From Patescibacteria group bacterium (GTDB lineage Bacteria > Patescibacteriota > Patescibacteriia > UBA2169): a stretch of 30,976 bases of DNA. Location: contig JAHJSI010000016.1 in the NCBI GenBank assembly GCA_018830465.1, positions 1 through 30,976 of the forward strand. The letters are read 5' to 3'. The notes beneath the pieces were generated by a model. The model saw only the letters and a list, made by a program, of their open reading frames with translations. It did not search any database and was not told where the DNA came from. Position numbers and translations under genes: made by a program. The first letter of the stretch is position 1; each line of letters opens with the position of its first letter. This document shows, piece after piece, positions 14,578 to 23,687 of the stretch.

Positions 14578-16053
14578 TTAACTTTCTTTTGGCCGCAAAG
14601 TCGGGAAAAGAATTACTTCTTTGATGTTTTTCTTATCAGTAAGCAAGCTAGTTAACCTATCAATACCCATTCCAAAACCTGCGCATGGAGGCATGCCATG
14701 CTCTAATGCCTCAATAAAGTCTTCGTCAACTGGATGCGCCTCGTCATCCCCCGCAATTGCGGCCTCTTGCTGTTCATTAAATCTCTCTCTTTGGTCAATT
14801 GGGTCATTAAGCTCTGAAAACGCATTTACTAACTCAATTCCGTGGCCAAGCACTAGTTGGAATCTTTCAACATATAGCCCATCTTCTGGCTTCTTTTTTG
14901 CTAAAGGTGATAATTCTACTGGATGATCAATGATGTAAGTCGGCTGGACAATGTTCTTGCGCACAAATTCTTTATACATTTCATCACAAATTCTTCCACG
15001 GTGATCTTTTGGTGAAACATCTTTTAGGCCTAACTCTTTTGCTTTGTTATAAATAGATTTTTGATCAGGATAGGCCTCAATATCAATATCAGCAGCGTCT
15101 ATGAGCGCTTGCCTGAATGTAATTCGTTTAAATGGCTTTTTAAATTTAATTTTTTTATGATCATATTCAATTTCGTTTTTTTCAGTCACTTCTTTTACAA
15201 TATAAATAATCAAATCCTCCGTAAAATCCATCAAATCTTCATAGTCAGCGTATGCCATATAAAATTCTACTTGCGTGAATTCCGGATTATGGGACCAGTC
15301 CATTCCTTCATTTCTAAAACAGCGGGCTATTTCGTATACGCGTTCAAATCCCCCGACAATAAGACGTTTATGATAAAGTTCTGGCGCAATGCGGAGATAT
15401 AAGCCAACATCAAGCGTATTGTGATGCGTTTTAAATGGTTTTGCTAAAGCCCCGCCCGCGAGCGGCTGCAAGATTGGTGTTTCAACTTCTAAAAATCCTT
15501 GCGCGTCTAAAAATTTTCTAATAGAAGACAATATGATTGAGCGGACAATAAATACATCGCGAACTTTTTCGTTTGCGATTAAATCCAAATACCTTTTTCG
15601 AAATCTTGCTTCTATATCCTGCAAACCATGCCATTTTTCCGGCAATGGCTGAAGCGCTTTTGAAAGCAATGCCCATTCTTTAACAAGTAAAGTTTCTTCG
15701 CCTCGCTTTGTTTTGAATATTTTTCCTTTTGCCTGAATAAAGTCCCCTACATCAACAAATTTTTTAAATTCATCATATTGCCCATCTTTGAGCTCATCTT
15801 TTTTTAAATAAACCTGAAATTTGCCAGTTCCATCTTCAATATGCGCGAAACAAGATCCGCCATGCCCGCGAATTGACCTGATTCTGCCGACTATTGTTGT
15901 TTTACCCTTGCTTTTTAGCTCAGCGATAACATGCGTTCGCTCGCATTTGGCAGGAAAAGGATTTATTCCTGCTTTATATATTTTTTCAAGGCACTGGGCC
16001 CTTATTAGGGACTCATCTTGATAGCAGTTTTTTTGTGGGTTTTCTTTTGACAT
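14578..16053 (-). CDS. lysS: lysyl-tRNA synthetase (class II)
   Basis: LysS charges tRNA(Lys). The 491-residue product has an N-terminal OB-fold anticodon-binding domain (about 50-130, VGRIRSIRGHGG) and a class II catalytic core. Motif 2 starts CFRNEGMDWSHNPEFTQVE (245-263), and motif 3 is GFGMGIDRL near the C terminus, followed by ILFPTLRP. The ATG at 16053 (MSKENPQK) is chosen over an earlier in-frame ATG at 16074 because a TATAAT box lies between them, 9 bp before 16053. The mRNA should therefore be nearly leaderless. It heads the lysS-ddl-ftsQ operon, with its promoter abutting the greA terminator. Confidence 0.96.
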   Translation of the reverse strand: MSKENPQKNCYQDESLIRAQCLEKIYKAGINPFPAKCERTHVIAELKSKGKTTIVGRIRSIRGHGGSCFAHIEDGTGKFQVYLKKDELKDGQYDEFKKFVDVGDFIQAKGKIFKTKRGEETLLVKEWALLSKALQPLPEKWHGLQDIEARFRKRYLDLIANEKVRDVFIVRSIILSSIRKFLDAQGFLEVETPILQPLAGGALAKPFKTHHNTLDVGLYLRIAPELYHKRLIVGGFERVYEIARCFRNEGMDWSHNPEFTQVEFYMAYADYEDLMDFTEDLIIYIVKEVTEKNEIEYDHKKIKFKKPFKRITFRQALIDAADIDIEAYPDQKSIYNKAKELGLKDVSPKDHRGRICDEMYKEFVRKNIVQPTYIIDHPVELSPLAKKKPEDGLYVERFQLVLGHGIELVNAFSELNDPIDQRERFNEQQEAAIAGDDEAHPVDEDFIEALEHGMPPCAGFGMGIDRLTSLLTDKKNIKEVILFPTLRPKES

Positions 16054-16062
16054 AATGGATTT

Positions 16063-16091
16063 ATTATACTGCAAATTCTATATTTTCGCAA
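16063..16091 (-). promoter_or_regulatory. lysS promoter
   Basis: The -35 box TTGCGA (16091 to 16086) and -10 box TATAAT (16068 to 16063) have a 17-bp spacer. The start codon is 9 bp past the -10 box, so the leader is only about 2-3 nt. Confidence 0.7.
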
Positions 16092-16092
16092 T

Positions 16093-16117
16093 AAAAAACC
16101 CGCTGAATCAACGGGTT
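16093..16117 (-). terminator. rho-independent terminator of greA
   Basis: On the minus strand AACCCG (16117 to 16112) pairs with CGGGTT (16102 to 16097) around a 9-nt loop, followed by a T run. It lies 22 bp after the greA stop and directly before the lysS -35 box. Confidence 0.85.
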
Positions 16118-16139
16118 CTATTCAGAATGATTATATGAG

Positions 16140-16616
16140 TTATACTGGTGGTTTGATTTTTATAATTTTCCATTTTGATTCGTGTTTTGGTGTTTTTATG
16201 CTTACTTCTTCATTCTCGCATTTTCCAAGCAAAGCTTCTCCAATTGGCGAAACATTTGAAATTCTGCCTTCTGCTGGATTTGCTTCATTTGACCCGACAA
16301 TTATATACGTGCTTGTGGATCCGTCTTTTTTAACCGTAACTTCATCCCCTACTTGCACAAAAGATGGGTCAGATTCATCTGATTTAATTACTTGCGCGTT
16401 TTTGAGCACGTTTTCCAATTCTAAAATTCGGCCTTCTGTAAACGACTGTTCTTCTCGCGCGTCCGCGTATTCCGCGTTTTCTGACAAATCTCCAAGTTCT
16501 TTCGCGTCTTTTATCCTGCTTATGATTTCAGGACGTTTTACCTTCTTAAGATGCTCTATTTCATCTTTTGCTTTTTTATATCCTTCTTCTGTTAAATATT
16601 GTGTTTGGTCTGGCAT
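16140..16616 (-). CDS. greA: transcription elongation factor GreA
   Basis: GreA inserts its coiled coil into the RNA polymerase secondary channel and stimulates cleavage of backtracked RNA. The 158-residue product is full length. It has an N-terminal coiled coil (about 8-75) whose tip carries the acidic motif GDLSENAEY (42-50), and a C-terminal FKBP-like domain with SPIGEALLG. It is transcribed alone: a promoter with a perfect TTGACA box lies upstream, and a terminator lies 22 bp downstream. A small hairpin (16627-16641) sits in the leader. Confidence 0.95.
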   Translation of the reverse strand: MPDQTQYLTEEGYKKAKDEIEHLKKVKRPEIISRIKDAKELGDLSENAEYADAREEQSFTEGRILELENVLKNAQVIKSDESDPSFVQVGDEVTVKKDGSTSTYIIVGSNEANPAEGRISNVSPIGEALLGKCENEEVSIKTPKHESKWKIIKIKPPV

Positions 16617-16626
16617 ATTTTTAAAA

Positions 16627-16641
16627 CCTGCTTTAGGCAGG
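16627..16641. repeat. short hairpin in the greA leader
   Basis: CCTGC (16627-16631) pairs with GCAGG (16637-16641) around a 5-nt loop, within the predicted 38-nt leader. On the minus strand the AGG of one arm is the only Shine-Dalgarno-like sequence near the start, so the stem could mask it. Confidence 0.5.
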
Positions 16642-16661
16642 CAGTTAATAACAACCTATTT

Positions 16662-16689
16662 ATAATACTAAAAAATAGAAATGTGTCAA
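16662..16689 (-). promoter_or_regulatory. greA promoter
   Basis: The -35 box TTGACA (16689 to 16684) overlaps the last codons of mrdA. The -10 box TATTAT (16667 to 16662) follows after 16 bp. Confidence 0.65.
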
Positions 16690-18614
16690 ATCTTGTCTAA
16701 TTCCTGAAAATACCATTCAAAGATTTTCTTCGCGATTGGGGCAGCTGAAATATCTCCTCCCTCGCCTTCTTCAACTAGAACTGTGACAACAATCTCTGGC
16801 TCACGATACGGCGCGTAACCAGTAAACCAAGCGTGCGGTTTTTTTTCGCTTGAAAACTGCGCAGTGCCTGTCTTGCCCGCGACATCAACGCTTAACGCGG
16901 ATAAAGAACGCGCAGTGCCATAAGTTACAGCAGCGCGAAGGCCTTGTTGAATTACATTAATATTATATTTATCAATAAAATTTTCATTTAAAATGCGCAG
17001 TTCATTGATTCGTGCGTTTTCGTAATCCCTGCCAATCCTGTCCACAATTCGCGGAGCATATAAAGTGCCTCCATTAGCCACAGCAGCAGTGAAATTAGCA
17101 ACCTGCAAAGGAGTGACAAGAACATCCCCTTGGCCGATAGCTAAATGATAAGTGTCTCCCAAATACCAGCGCTCATGCTTTACTTCTTCTTTCCATTCCT
17201 TGCTAGGCAAAAAACCATCTGCTTCGCTCGGCAGATCAATGCCTGTTTGACGGGCTAATCCAAAAGCGCGTCCATATTCAGTAATTTGCTCGACACCTAA
17301 ACCATCAATATTTTCATATCCTCCTCCAAGAACGTAAAAGAAAGTATTTACTGATTCAGCTAAAGCATGAATAATATCTGTTTCACCATGTCCGCCGTAT
17401 TTCCAATCAGGAAACCAGTAATTATTAACATCAATGCCGCCAGTGCTTAATACTAAATCATATCTGCTGATAATTCCCTCTTCTAAGCCAGCCGCGCCAA
17501 CAACAAGTTTTATTGTAGAACCAGAAGGATATTCACCTGTGATTGATCTGTTAAAAAGCGGCTCTCTAGTGTCTTTTAAAAGTTCATCATATGCTTTTGA
17601 GCTTATGCCGCGCGCGAACGACTCATTATCAAAACCAGGAAAACTGACTAAAGCTCGCACGCTTCCATCCCTAGGATCTAAAACAATAATACTTCCGCCT
17701 GGAGATTCTTTTTCCTCAACCATTTCTTTTAATGCATCCCAAGCAAACATCTGTAATTCGGAATCAAGATTCAAGTAAAGATTATTTCCAATTTTCGGCT
17801 CTTTTTTATCTAGCTCTCTTGTTACTTTGTTATGAGAGTCAACTTCAACTAATTGAATTCCTAATTCTCCGCGCAGATCATTTTGATACTGTTTTTCTAA
17901 ACCTGTTTTGCCTACATGCTCAATCAAAATATATCCTTGCTCAAAAAAATAATCATAATCTTTGTCTGAAATTTTTCCTGTGTATCCTAAAACATGCGAA
18001 AGCGACTCTTTAATTTCATAAGTTCTCTGCTGTACAGGCTCAAGAGATACGCCTGACCAGTTTTCTACATGTCTGGTAATTACCACTGCCTGCGCCTGAG
18101 GAATTCCTCGGATAAGTTCAAATGATGAAATAGAAGTGCGGGGAATGTGCGCGAATGCTTCAACTAAGTCAAAATGAGCAATACCTAAAGTTTCAGATAA
18201 AACAAAAAATATTTCATCTTCTTGAGCTTGTTCTTTCGGCAGATCAGCGGGCACAACTATTAAAGCAAAGTCAGGAATATTGTAAGCCAAACGTTTTCCT
18301 GTTTTATCAAAAATAACTCCGCGGGGAGACAAGATTGCTATATTTTTTATACGATTGCCTTCTGCTGCCCCATAATATTCAGATCCTCTTACAACTTGCA
18401 AGTAATAAAGCCTGCTAAGCAAACAAATAAAAGCAACTATAGAAAAAATAGTTAATACGCGCATTCCTAAAGTATTTTTCCAAATATGCGTTGCTTTTTT
18501 CCTGTATGAGTCAGCGATAATTATATCTCCATCAATTTGTCCCGAAAATATATTTAGTTTCGTGTCTTTTATGTCTGCTGCCTCTTGTTTTACGAAAAAC
18601 GGATCATAAGCCAT
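16686..18614 (-). CDS. mrdA: penicillin-binding protein 2 (elongasome transpeptidase)
   Basis: PBP2 cross-links peptidoglycan during side-wall growth together with RodA and MreBCD. The 642-residue product has one N-terminal membrane helix (about 50-72), a PBP dimer domain starting at the SPRGVIFDKTGKRLA block (96-110), and a transpeptidase domain. That domain has the three catalytic motifs intact: SxxK as S366-T-I-K369, SxN as S421-V-N423, and KTG at 581-583. It is the last gene of the mreBCD run, one base after mreD. No rodA (SEDS glycosyltransferase) follows; it must lie elsewhere. No terminator is visible, and the greA promoter overlaps its 3' end. Confidence 0.95.
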   Translation of the reverse strand: MAYDPFFVKQEAADIKDTKLNIFSGQIDGDIIIADSYRKKATHIWKNTLGMRVLTIFSIVAFICLLSRLYYLQVVRGSEYYGAAEGNRIKNIAILSPRGVIFDKTGKRLAYNIPDFALIVVPADLPKEQAQEDEIFFVLSETLGIAHFDLVEAFAHIPRTSISSFELIRGIPQAQAVVITRHVENWSGVSLEPVQQRTYEIKESLSHVLGYTGKISDKDYDYFFEQGYILIEHVGKTGLEKQYQNDLRGELGIQLVEVDSHNKVTRELDKKEPKIGNNLYLNLDSELQMFAWDALKEMVEEKESPGGSIIVLDPRDGSVRALVSFPGFDNESFARGISSKAYDELLKDTREPLFNRSITGEYPSGSTIKLVVGAAGLEEGIISRYDLVLSTGGIDVNNYWFPDWKYGGHGETDIIHALAESVNTFFYVLGGGYENIDGLGVEQITEYGRAFGLARQTGIDLPSEADGFLPSKEWKEEVKHERWYLGDTYHLAIGQGDVLVTPLQVANFTAAVANGGTLYAPRIVDRIGRDYENARINELRILNENFIDKYNINVIQQGLRAAVTYGTARSLSALSVDVAGKTGTAQFSSEKKPHAWFTGYAPYREPEIVVTVLVEEGEGGDISAAPIAKKIFEWYFQELDKI

Positions 18615-18615
18615 A

Positions 18616-19128
18616 TTATTTTATGAAAAACCATCTGCTAAAAATATAATATCCAAAATGCGCGATTATAATAAATAAAAATACTATAAAAGCAGATAAA
18701 ATCGCGCTTGAAAATATTAAATCAAAAGAAAACAAACTTTCAAAATTTGTGGAAAATTCAGTAAAAACATTAATTCCTATATATTGTATTATGTTTAAAA
18801 CTGCAATATATAAACCTGAACTAAAAAATATTAATAAAATAAAAATTTTATTTGATATATTAGTAAAAATATTAATTATATGTTTCAATATTAGCCACAT
18901 AAGCAGATGCACTATTATAAATGTGCCAAAAGGGGAAATTGGAGAAATTATATCAAGTAAAATTCCATAAACAACTGCTATAAACAAGGCATTATTATGA
19001 AATCCATGGATCATTAAAAAAACAATAATTAAAAATCCTGTATTTAAATAAAGATCAGATATTGATCTTGCTAAAAAGAAATCAATACATACAGTTAATA
19101 AGGCCGTTAATAAACAAACAAACCACAT
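18616..19128 (-). CDS. mreD: rod shape-determining protein MreD
   Basis: MreD is a polytopic membrane protein of the elongasome. The 170-residue product is almost entirely hydrophobic, with about five predicted helices. Its GILLDIISPISPFGTF segment (75-90) matches the MreD signature around helix 3. Identification rests on this motif and on its place between mreC (1-bp gap) and mrdA (1-bp gap). It is strongly AT-rich, as expected for a membrane protein in this genome. Confidence 0.88.
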   Translation of the reverse strand: MWFVCLLTALLTVCIDFFLARSISDLYLNTGFLIIVFLMIHGFHNNALFIAVVYGILLDIISPISPFGTFIIVHLLMWLILKHIINIFTNISNKIFILLIFFSSGLYIAVLNIIQYIGINVFTEFSTNFESLFSFDLIFSSAILSAFIVFLFIIIAHFGYYIFSRWFFIK

Positions 19129-19129
19129 A

Positions 19130-19936
19130 TTATTGTTTTAAATCAATTGGGATAATAACTCCAACATTTGAGAGAGACGAGATAGAAACAAATGGAGATA
19201 AAGTTGCTGTTTTAAAAAGCTCGCCTTCTGTATATTTAACTGAAGCGATTTGTCCAATAAGCAGTCCTTGCGGAGTATTTTCTTCAAGCAAAGATGTAAC
19301 AACAATGTTCCCTGTCTGAAGATCAGCGTCTTGCGGAATTAGCTCCATATCCAAGCTTATCCCCTTCTTTCCGCGGACAATTGATTGTACTGACATATCA
19401 GAAGACAAAGCGCTTGCAATAGCGCTGGATGAATCAGTTACTAAAAGAATTGCTGAAGAATTTTTATCAACTTGTATAACTTTTCCTACGAATATTGCCT
19501 GCTCTGTTATTACTGGAGCGCCTGCAACAATCCCATCTTTTGTTCCCTTGTTAATTAAAATTATGTGTTTTCCCGCGTTAAATTGCGAAGAAATAACCTT
19601 GGATTCTATTATTGTTGAAACAAATAGATTTGAAAGCTCTGTAAAATTTTTGCCATAAAATTTGTTGTTTGCTTTTATTTGTTCGAGCTCAAAAATTAGC
19701 GACACAATCTGCTTTTCTTGTTGTTCTTGTCTTTTGATTAGATCTGTTCCTTTTGTTATGGCAAAGACAAAATTATTAATTGGTTTTCCAGCTGAATAAA
19801 AAAACGAACCTGCCCATGCGATGGGTCTTTTTATAATAGAAAACGCGCCAGATATGGGCGTTGTATTATATAGCGCTATAAGTATAATTAAAAGAATTAT
19901 ACCCACCCGGCTTTTATGCTGCAATAGATCGCGCAT
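19130..19936 (-). CDS. mreC: rod shape-determining protein MreC
   Basis: MreC is a bitopic extracytoplasmic scaffold that links MreB and MreD to PBP2. The 268-residue product has an N-terminal membrane helix (about 11-28), a coiled coil (about 60-95, KRQEQQEKQIVSLIFELEQI) and the double beta-barrel region (about 105-260). Family-typical blocks are INKGTKDGIVAGAPVI, VGKVIQVDKNSSAI, and the GNIVVTS ... PQGLLIGQI segment near 210-230. The gene lies 6 bp after mreB and 1 bp before mreD. Confidence 0.93.
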   Translation of the reverse strand: MRDLLQHKSRVGIILLIILIALYNTTPISGAFSIIKRPIAWAGSFFYSAGKPINNFVFAITKGTDLIKRQEQQEKQIVSLIFELEQIKANNKFYGKNFTELSNLFVSTIIESKVISSQFNAGKHIILINKGTKDGIVAGAPVITEQAIFVGKVIQVDKNSSAILLVTDSSSAIASALSSDMSVQSIVRGKKGISLDMELIPQDADLQTGNIVVTSLLEENTPQGLLIGQIASVKYTEGELFKTATLSPFVSISSLSNVGVIIPIDLKQ

Positions 19937-19942
19937 AAGTTA

Positions 19943-20989
19943 TTAGATTATTGTTATGTTCCCTAATGACTCTACCTCTTTTAAAAGAGAATTATCTTCA
20001 AGAAGTATGCCAGTTCCTCTGACTACTGTTGTTAAAGGATCGTCAACTACATTAACAGGTATTTGAAGCTCCTTTTTTATAAGTTCGTCAATTCCACGCA
20101 AAAGCGCTCCTCCGCCTGAAAGGAGTATGCCGCTTTCATAAAGGTCGCTCATTAGTTCTGATGGCGCGTTTTCAACTGTTGTTCTTATTGAGTCAACAAT
20201 ACTCCTGACCGGCCGCTTTATCGCTTCCCTTACCTGCGCGTCAGATATGCTGAATTCTTTTGGAAGACCTGTAAGCATATTTCTTCCTTTTGCGGTCATT
20301 TCATGAATTTCTTCCGACGCGACAACTGATCCGATTTTTATTTTTATTTCTTCTGACGCTTTGCGGCCTATGATTATATTAAAGTTTTCTCTTACAAATT
20401 GGCAGATTGCGCTGTCAAATTCATCTCCAGCTATTTTTAATGATTTAGCCGCGACAATTCCTGATAAAGATATTATGGCAATTGAAGTTTTGCCTCCACC
20501 TATCTCAACAACCATTCTTCCATATGATTCTTGAAGATTTAAGCGAGCCCCAACCGCGGTTGCAATAGGCTCGTCAACCAGCCTTACTTCCCTTGCTCCA
20601 GCATTCGCGACAGCATCTTGCACTGCCTTTCTCTCAACTTCCGTAATATCAAGAGGTATGCTCACGATAGTTTTGGGTCTTGGCACGATTGTGAAGCTTC
20701 CTCTGTGAATTTTTTCAATACAATGCTTTATGAATTTTTCAGTTATTTCAAAATCCGAAATAACGCCGTTTACGATTGGCGCGTTCACTTCAATATGGGC
20801 AGGGGTTTTCCCTAACATTTTTTTCGCGTCAATTCCAACAGCAATTAATTGATCTGTTCTTGTATTTATGGCAACAATAGTCGGCTCGTTTATTACAATA
20901 CCTTTGTCGCGCACGTAAAATAAAGTATTTGAGGTCCCTAAATCAATGCCAATATCTTTAGAAAGCTTTCCTAAAATTTTTTTTATCAT
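19943..20989 (-). CDS. mreB: divergent MreB paralogue of the mreBCD operon
   Basis: MreB is an actin-like protein whose filaments guide wall synthesis. This 348-residue copy has the phosphate-1 motif DLGTSNT (16-22) and the GILLSGGGALLRG block. The second phosphate motif is altered: family MVVDIGGGTTE reads MVVEIGGGKTS here, so Asp becomes Glu162 and the Thr equivalent to T167 of Caulobacter MreB becomes Lys167. Glu140 (DEP) is kept. ATP hydrolysis or filament dynamics may differ from the canonical MreB at 24486-25493. Although divergent, this is the copy linked to mreC and mreD. A weak GGATAG ribosome site overlaps the end of rseP. Confidence 0.92.
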   Translation of the reverse strand: MIKKILGKLSKDIGIDLGTSNTLFYVRDKGIVINEPTIVAINTRTDQLIAVGIDAKKMLGKTPAHIEVNAPIVNGVISDFEITEKFIKHCIEKIHRGSFTIVPRPKTIVSIPLDITEVERKAVQDAVANAGAREVRLVDEPIATAVGARLNLQESYGRMVVEIGGGKTSIAIISLSGIVAAKSLKIAGDEFDSAICQFVRENFNIIIGRKASEEIKIKIGSVVASEEIHEMTAKGRNMLTGLPKEFSISDAQVREAIKRPVRSIVDSIRTTVENAPSELMSDLYESGILLSGGGALLRGIDELIKKELQIPVNVVDDPLTTVVRGTGILLEDNSLLKEVESLGNITII

Positions 20990-20995
20990 ATCATA

Positions 20996-22096
20996 CTATC
21001 CTATCACCCTCTGCCAGATTCGTCCACCAAAACGAAGAATATCGCGATATGTGATAAAAATCGCTAAAAGCATGAATAGGATAAATCCAATTCTATGGAA
21101 CCATGCCTCAACTTCCTTCTTAGACGGCTTTCCCCTAACTGCTTCTACGGCCATAAAAATTAAACGTCCTCCGTCAAGAGCTGGAAAAGGCAGGATATTT
21201 AAAATCGCGAGGTTAAATGAAAGTATTGCCGTAAAAATTAATACCCTAGAAAACCCTAAATCAATCATATCATTCGTAATCACGGCAATCGCTACAGGAC
21301 CGCCCACGCCTTGAAGGCCTTGACCAGAAAACGCGCCTTTTATAATGCCGCAAAACGCTTTAACTATCCTTTCTAGATATCCATACGCGGCTTCAGTGCC
21401 CGCGATAAACGCTTTATGAATAGGATATCTAACATTGCCCATTTTTGACAAAGCAACGCCAATAACTTTTCTATCTTCCGAAATATCTTGAATAATTTTC
21501 GGATTTACATTTATTGTCTTGTTTTTTTTTGATCGCATAAAATCAATAACAACTTCTGATTCCGCGCTAGCGATTATATTTTGAAATTCTATAATTGTTT
21601 CTACTCTTTTCCCTTGTATCGCGATAATCTCATCTCCGGGTTTTAAGCCCTGCTCTTGAGCGGGAGAATCCACAATAATCTCGCTGATAATAATTTTTTC
21701 ATTCAAAAGATATTTTTCATCAATTGTTTCATTTATTTCAACAGGCGCGGATATTGCGAACAAAATAACAAAAATAAGCCATCCAGCGATAATATTCATT
21801 ACAACTCCAGCAATAACTGTTAAAGCGCGTTTGTAAATAGGTTTCGCGCTAAAACTGTCCTCATCTTGCGCGTATTGGCTGTCTTCGCCTTTAATTTTTA
21901 CATAACCTCCCAAAGGTATTAAATTAATGCAATATTTTGTTTCATTTATTCGTTTTTTATAAATTGTAGGCGGAAACCCTAATCCAAATTCTTCTACTTT
22001 CATTCCTGTTTTTTTCGCAACAATAAAATGGCCTAGTTCATGAATTAATACAAGAAAGCCAATAATTAAAATAAAAACAACTATTGTTAGGAACAT
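20996..22096 (-). CDS. rseP: RseP-type site-2 zinc metalloprotease (M50)
   Basis: This intramembrane protease cuts transmembrane substrates such as anti-sigma factors or remnant signal peptides. The 366-residue product has the active site HELGH (19-23) in the first helix, a membrane-reentrant PLGGYVKI loop (61-68), one PDZ domain (about 130-195, GLKPGDEIIAI) and the second catalytic motif NILPFPALDGGR (300-311) with the Asp ligand. It lies between frr and mreB with gaps of 1 and 6 bp. In many bacteria frr and rseP are separated by uppS, cdsA and dxr. Here these are absent, so the two ends of that cluster are joined. Confidence 0.94.
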   Translation of the reverse strand: MFLTIVVFILIIGFLVLIHELGHFIVAKKTGMKVEEFGLGFPPTIYKKRINETKYCINLIPLGGYVKIKGEDSQYAQDEDSFSAKPIYKRALTVIAGVVMNIIAGWLIFVILFAISAPVEINETIDEKYLLNEKIIISEIIVDSPAQEQGLKPGDEIIAIQGKRVETIIEFQNIIASAESEVVIDFMRSKKNKTINVNPKIIQDISEDRKVIGVALSKMGNVRYPIHKAFIAGTEAAYGYLERIVKAFCGIIKGAFSGQGLQGVGGPVAIAVITNDMIDLGFSRVLIFTAILSFNLAILNILPFPALDGGRLIFMAVEAVRGKPSKKEVEAWFHRIGFILFMLLAIFITYRDILRFGGRIWQRVIG

Positions 22097-22097
22097 A

Positions 22098-22637
22098 TTA
22101 AATTGTCATTATTTCTTTTTCTTTTTCAGATGTTGTTTGCTCAAGAGATGAAACAACGTCTTTTGTGTCTTGGTCCAGACTTTTGATTTGATCGCGCTTA
22201 TCGTCTTCAGTTATTGACCCTGATTTTTCATTTGACTCAATTCTTTTCTTTTGCTCTTCTCTTGCTCTTCGAATAGACACGCGCGCTTCTTCAAGCTTTT
22301 TATTTAATAATTTAACTAAATCACGCCGTGTTTCTTCTGTTGTCTCTGGAATGCTTACGCGGATTATATTTCCGTCAACAGATGAAGACACATTTCTGTC
22401 GGATGATATAATCGCCTTTTCAATGTTTTTTATAATTGACTTATCCCAAGCTTCAACAACAAGCATGTGCGCGTCCTGCACTCCAATGCTGGTTAATTGC
22501 GACAATGGCTGGCTTGCGCCATATGCTTCAACCTGGATATCAGAAATTAAATCAACACTGGCTCTTCCAGTTCTGAATGATTTTAATTCCTCCTTAAAAC
22601 GTTCTTGTGTTTTTTTTATTGATTCTTTAAATAACAT
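22098..22637 (-). CDS. frr: ribosome recycling factor
   Basis: RRF splits post-termination ribosomes together with EF-G. The 179-residue product has normal length and the family blocks ELKSFRTGRAS (17-27), VEAYG, QLTSIGVQDAHMLVVEAWD (47-65), IRVSIPETTEETRRDLVK and ARVSIRRAREE. It starts 3 bp after the beta-propeller gene and ends 1 bp before rseP. No Shine-Dalgarno sequence is visible, so translation may depend on coupling. Confidence 0.97.
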   Translation of the reverse strand: MLFKESIKKTQERFKEELKSFRTGRASVDLISDIQVEAYGASQPLSQLTSIGVQDAHMLVVEAWDKSIIKNIEKAIISSDRNVSSSVDGNIIRVSIPETTEETRRDLVKLLNKKLEEARVSIRRAREEQKKRIESNEKSGSITEDDKRDQIKSLDQDTKDVVSSLEQTTSEKEKEIMTI

Positions 22638-22640
22638 ATA

Positions 22641-23678
22641 TTATCTTAATCTACTTACGCCCATATATAATGTATCTGGATCATCTGGATGTATAATAAT
22701 CTCGCTAGATGATCGAGCGCTAGGCAAAGACCTTGGAATCCAATTAAATCCCCCATCAACTGAATGATATAAAGTTGACCGAGAGCCGTAAAAAATTTCA
22801 AGAGGATCTTCTGGGTTTATGGCAAGCGCGTATATATTAGCGTCATTTTTTCCAGAAATCAAGGGCAAGCTGGTCCAGTCTTTGCCAAAATTCAAGCTTC
22901 TGAAAAGACCAGAACTTGAAGCATATACAACGCCAGAAGGTATTAATTTATAATCACGGGGCTCGCCAGCTATGTCAAAAAGCTCCCAAGTTTTACCTGC
23001 ATCTTTAGATTTAAATAATCCTTTTGTTTGGGCAATAGCATAAATAGATCTTTGTTTGCTGTCTAAATCTAATTCATTAGAATGGAACTGCATATTTTCT
23101 AAAATAATTCCACGTGGAAGTTCTGTATGTACGCGCCATGAAATCCCGCTATTTTCTGAAATAAGTATATTTTGTTTATTGGTTGCCGCGTATAAAACAT
23201 TTGAATTATCAGGATCTAGGACCAAACTTGTGATAAAAGCAGTCGTGTCATCGCTTATATATGTTGATTTCCAGTGCACTCCTTCATCATTTGAAACAGC
23301 AATGTTATGGCCAAATGCCAAGTATAGTCTGCGAGGATTTTCGCGATCTATTGCCATGTCGTTTATAGAAGTATTTCTAAATATTAAATCCCAATTATAC
23401 CCGCTATTCCAAGTTACCCAAAGCCCGTTTTTTTCTGATATAATAAATATTTTCCTATTATCTTGCGAAGAAAATATAATTTCTTTAATATCCAGATTGC
23501 CTATTGTTTTTGCCCCTGCTCTGTCATAATAAATATTAATTCTTTGCTCCCAAATTTCTCCATTGTTTTCTGATACCCAAATTCCACCGTCAGAATCATT
23601 AGAAATTACTGTTGGCGCGCACGCAGCTCCAATGAGCGCCGCAGAAAGCAGTATAATTAAAAATTTTATTTTTTCCAT
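22641..23678 (-). CDS. exported beta-propeller (YCF48/sortilin-like) protein, probable lipoprotein
   Basis: The 345-residue product has an export signal (MEKIKFLIILLSAALIGAAC) ending in Cys20. This could be a lipobox, although Gly at -3 is atypical. Seven Asp-box-like motifs follow at regular spacing: SENNGEIW, TWNSGYNW, SNDEGVHW, SENSGISW, SKDAGKTW, SLNFGKDW and SVDGGFNW. This pattern fits a seven-bladed propeller of the YCF48/BNR type, so it is probably a surface or periplasmic binding protein. Sialidase activity is not supported, because catalytic residues of that family cannot be identified. It sits between holB and frr in a housekeeping and wall-growth run. Confidence 0.75.
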   Translation of the reverse strand: MEKIKFLIILLSAALIGAACAPTVISNDSDGGIWVSENNGEIWEQRINIYYDRAGAKTIGNLDIKEIIFSSQDNRKIFIISEKNGLWVTWNSGYNWDLIFRNTSINDMAIDRENPRRLYLAFGHNIAVSNDEGVHWKSTYISDDTTAFITSLVLDPDNSNVLYAATNKQNILISENSGISWRVHTELPRGIILENMQFHSNELDLDSKQRSIYAIAQTKGLFKSKDAGKTWELFDIAGEPRDYKLIPSGVVYASSSGLFRSLNFGKDWTSLPLISGKNDANIYALAINPEDPLEIFYGSRSTLYHSVDGGFNWIPRSLPSARSSSEIIIHPDDPDTLYMGVSRLR

Positions 23679-23687
23679 AAAAGTTTT

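Noticed and set aside
14578..16074. Recoded UGA (code 25) lineage
   Set aside because: Several clear genes end at TGA, and no conserved motif contains an in-frame TGA.
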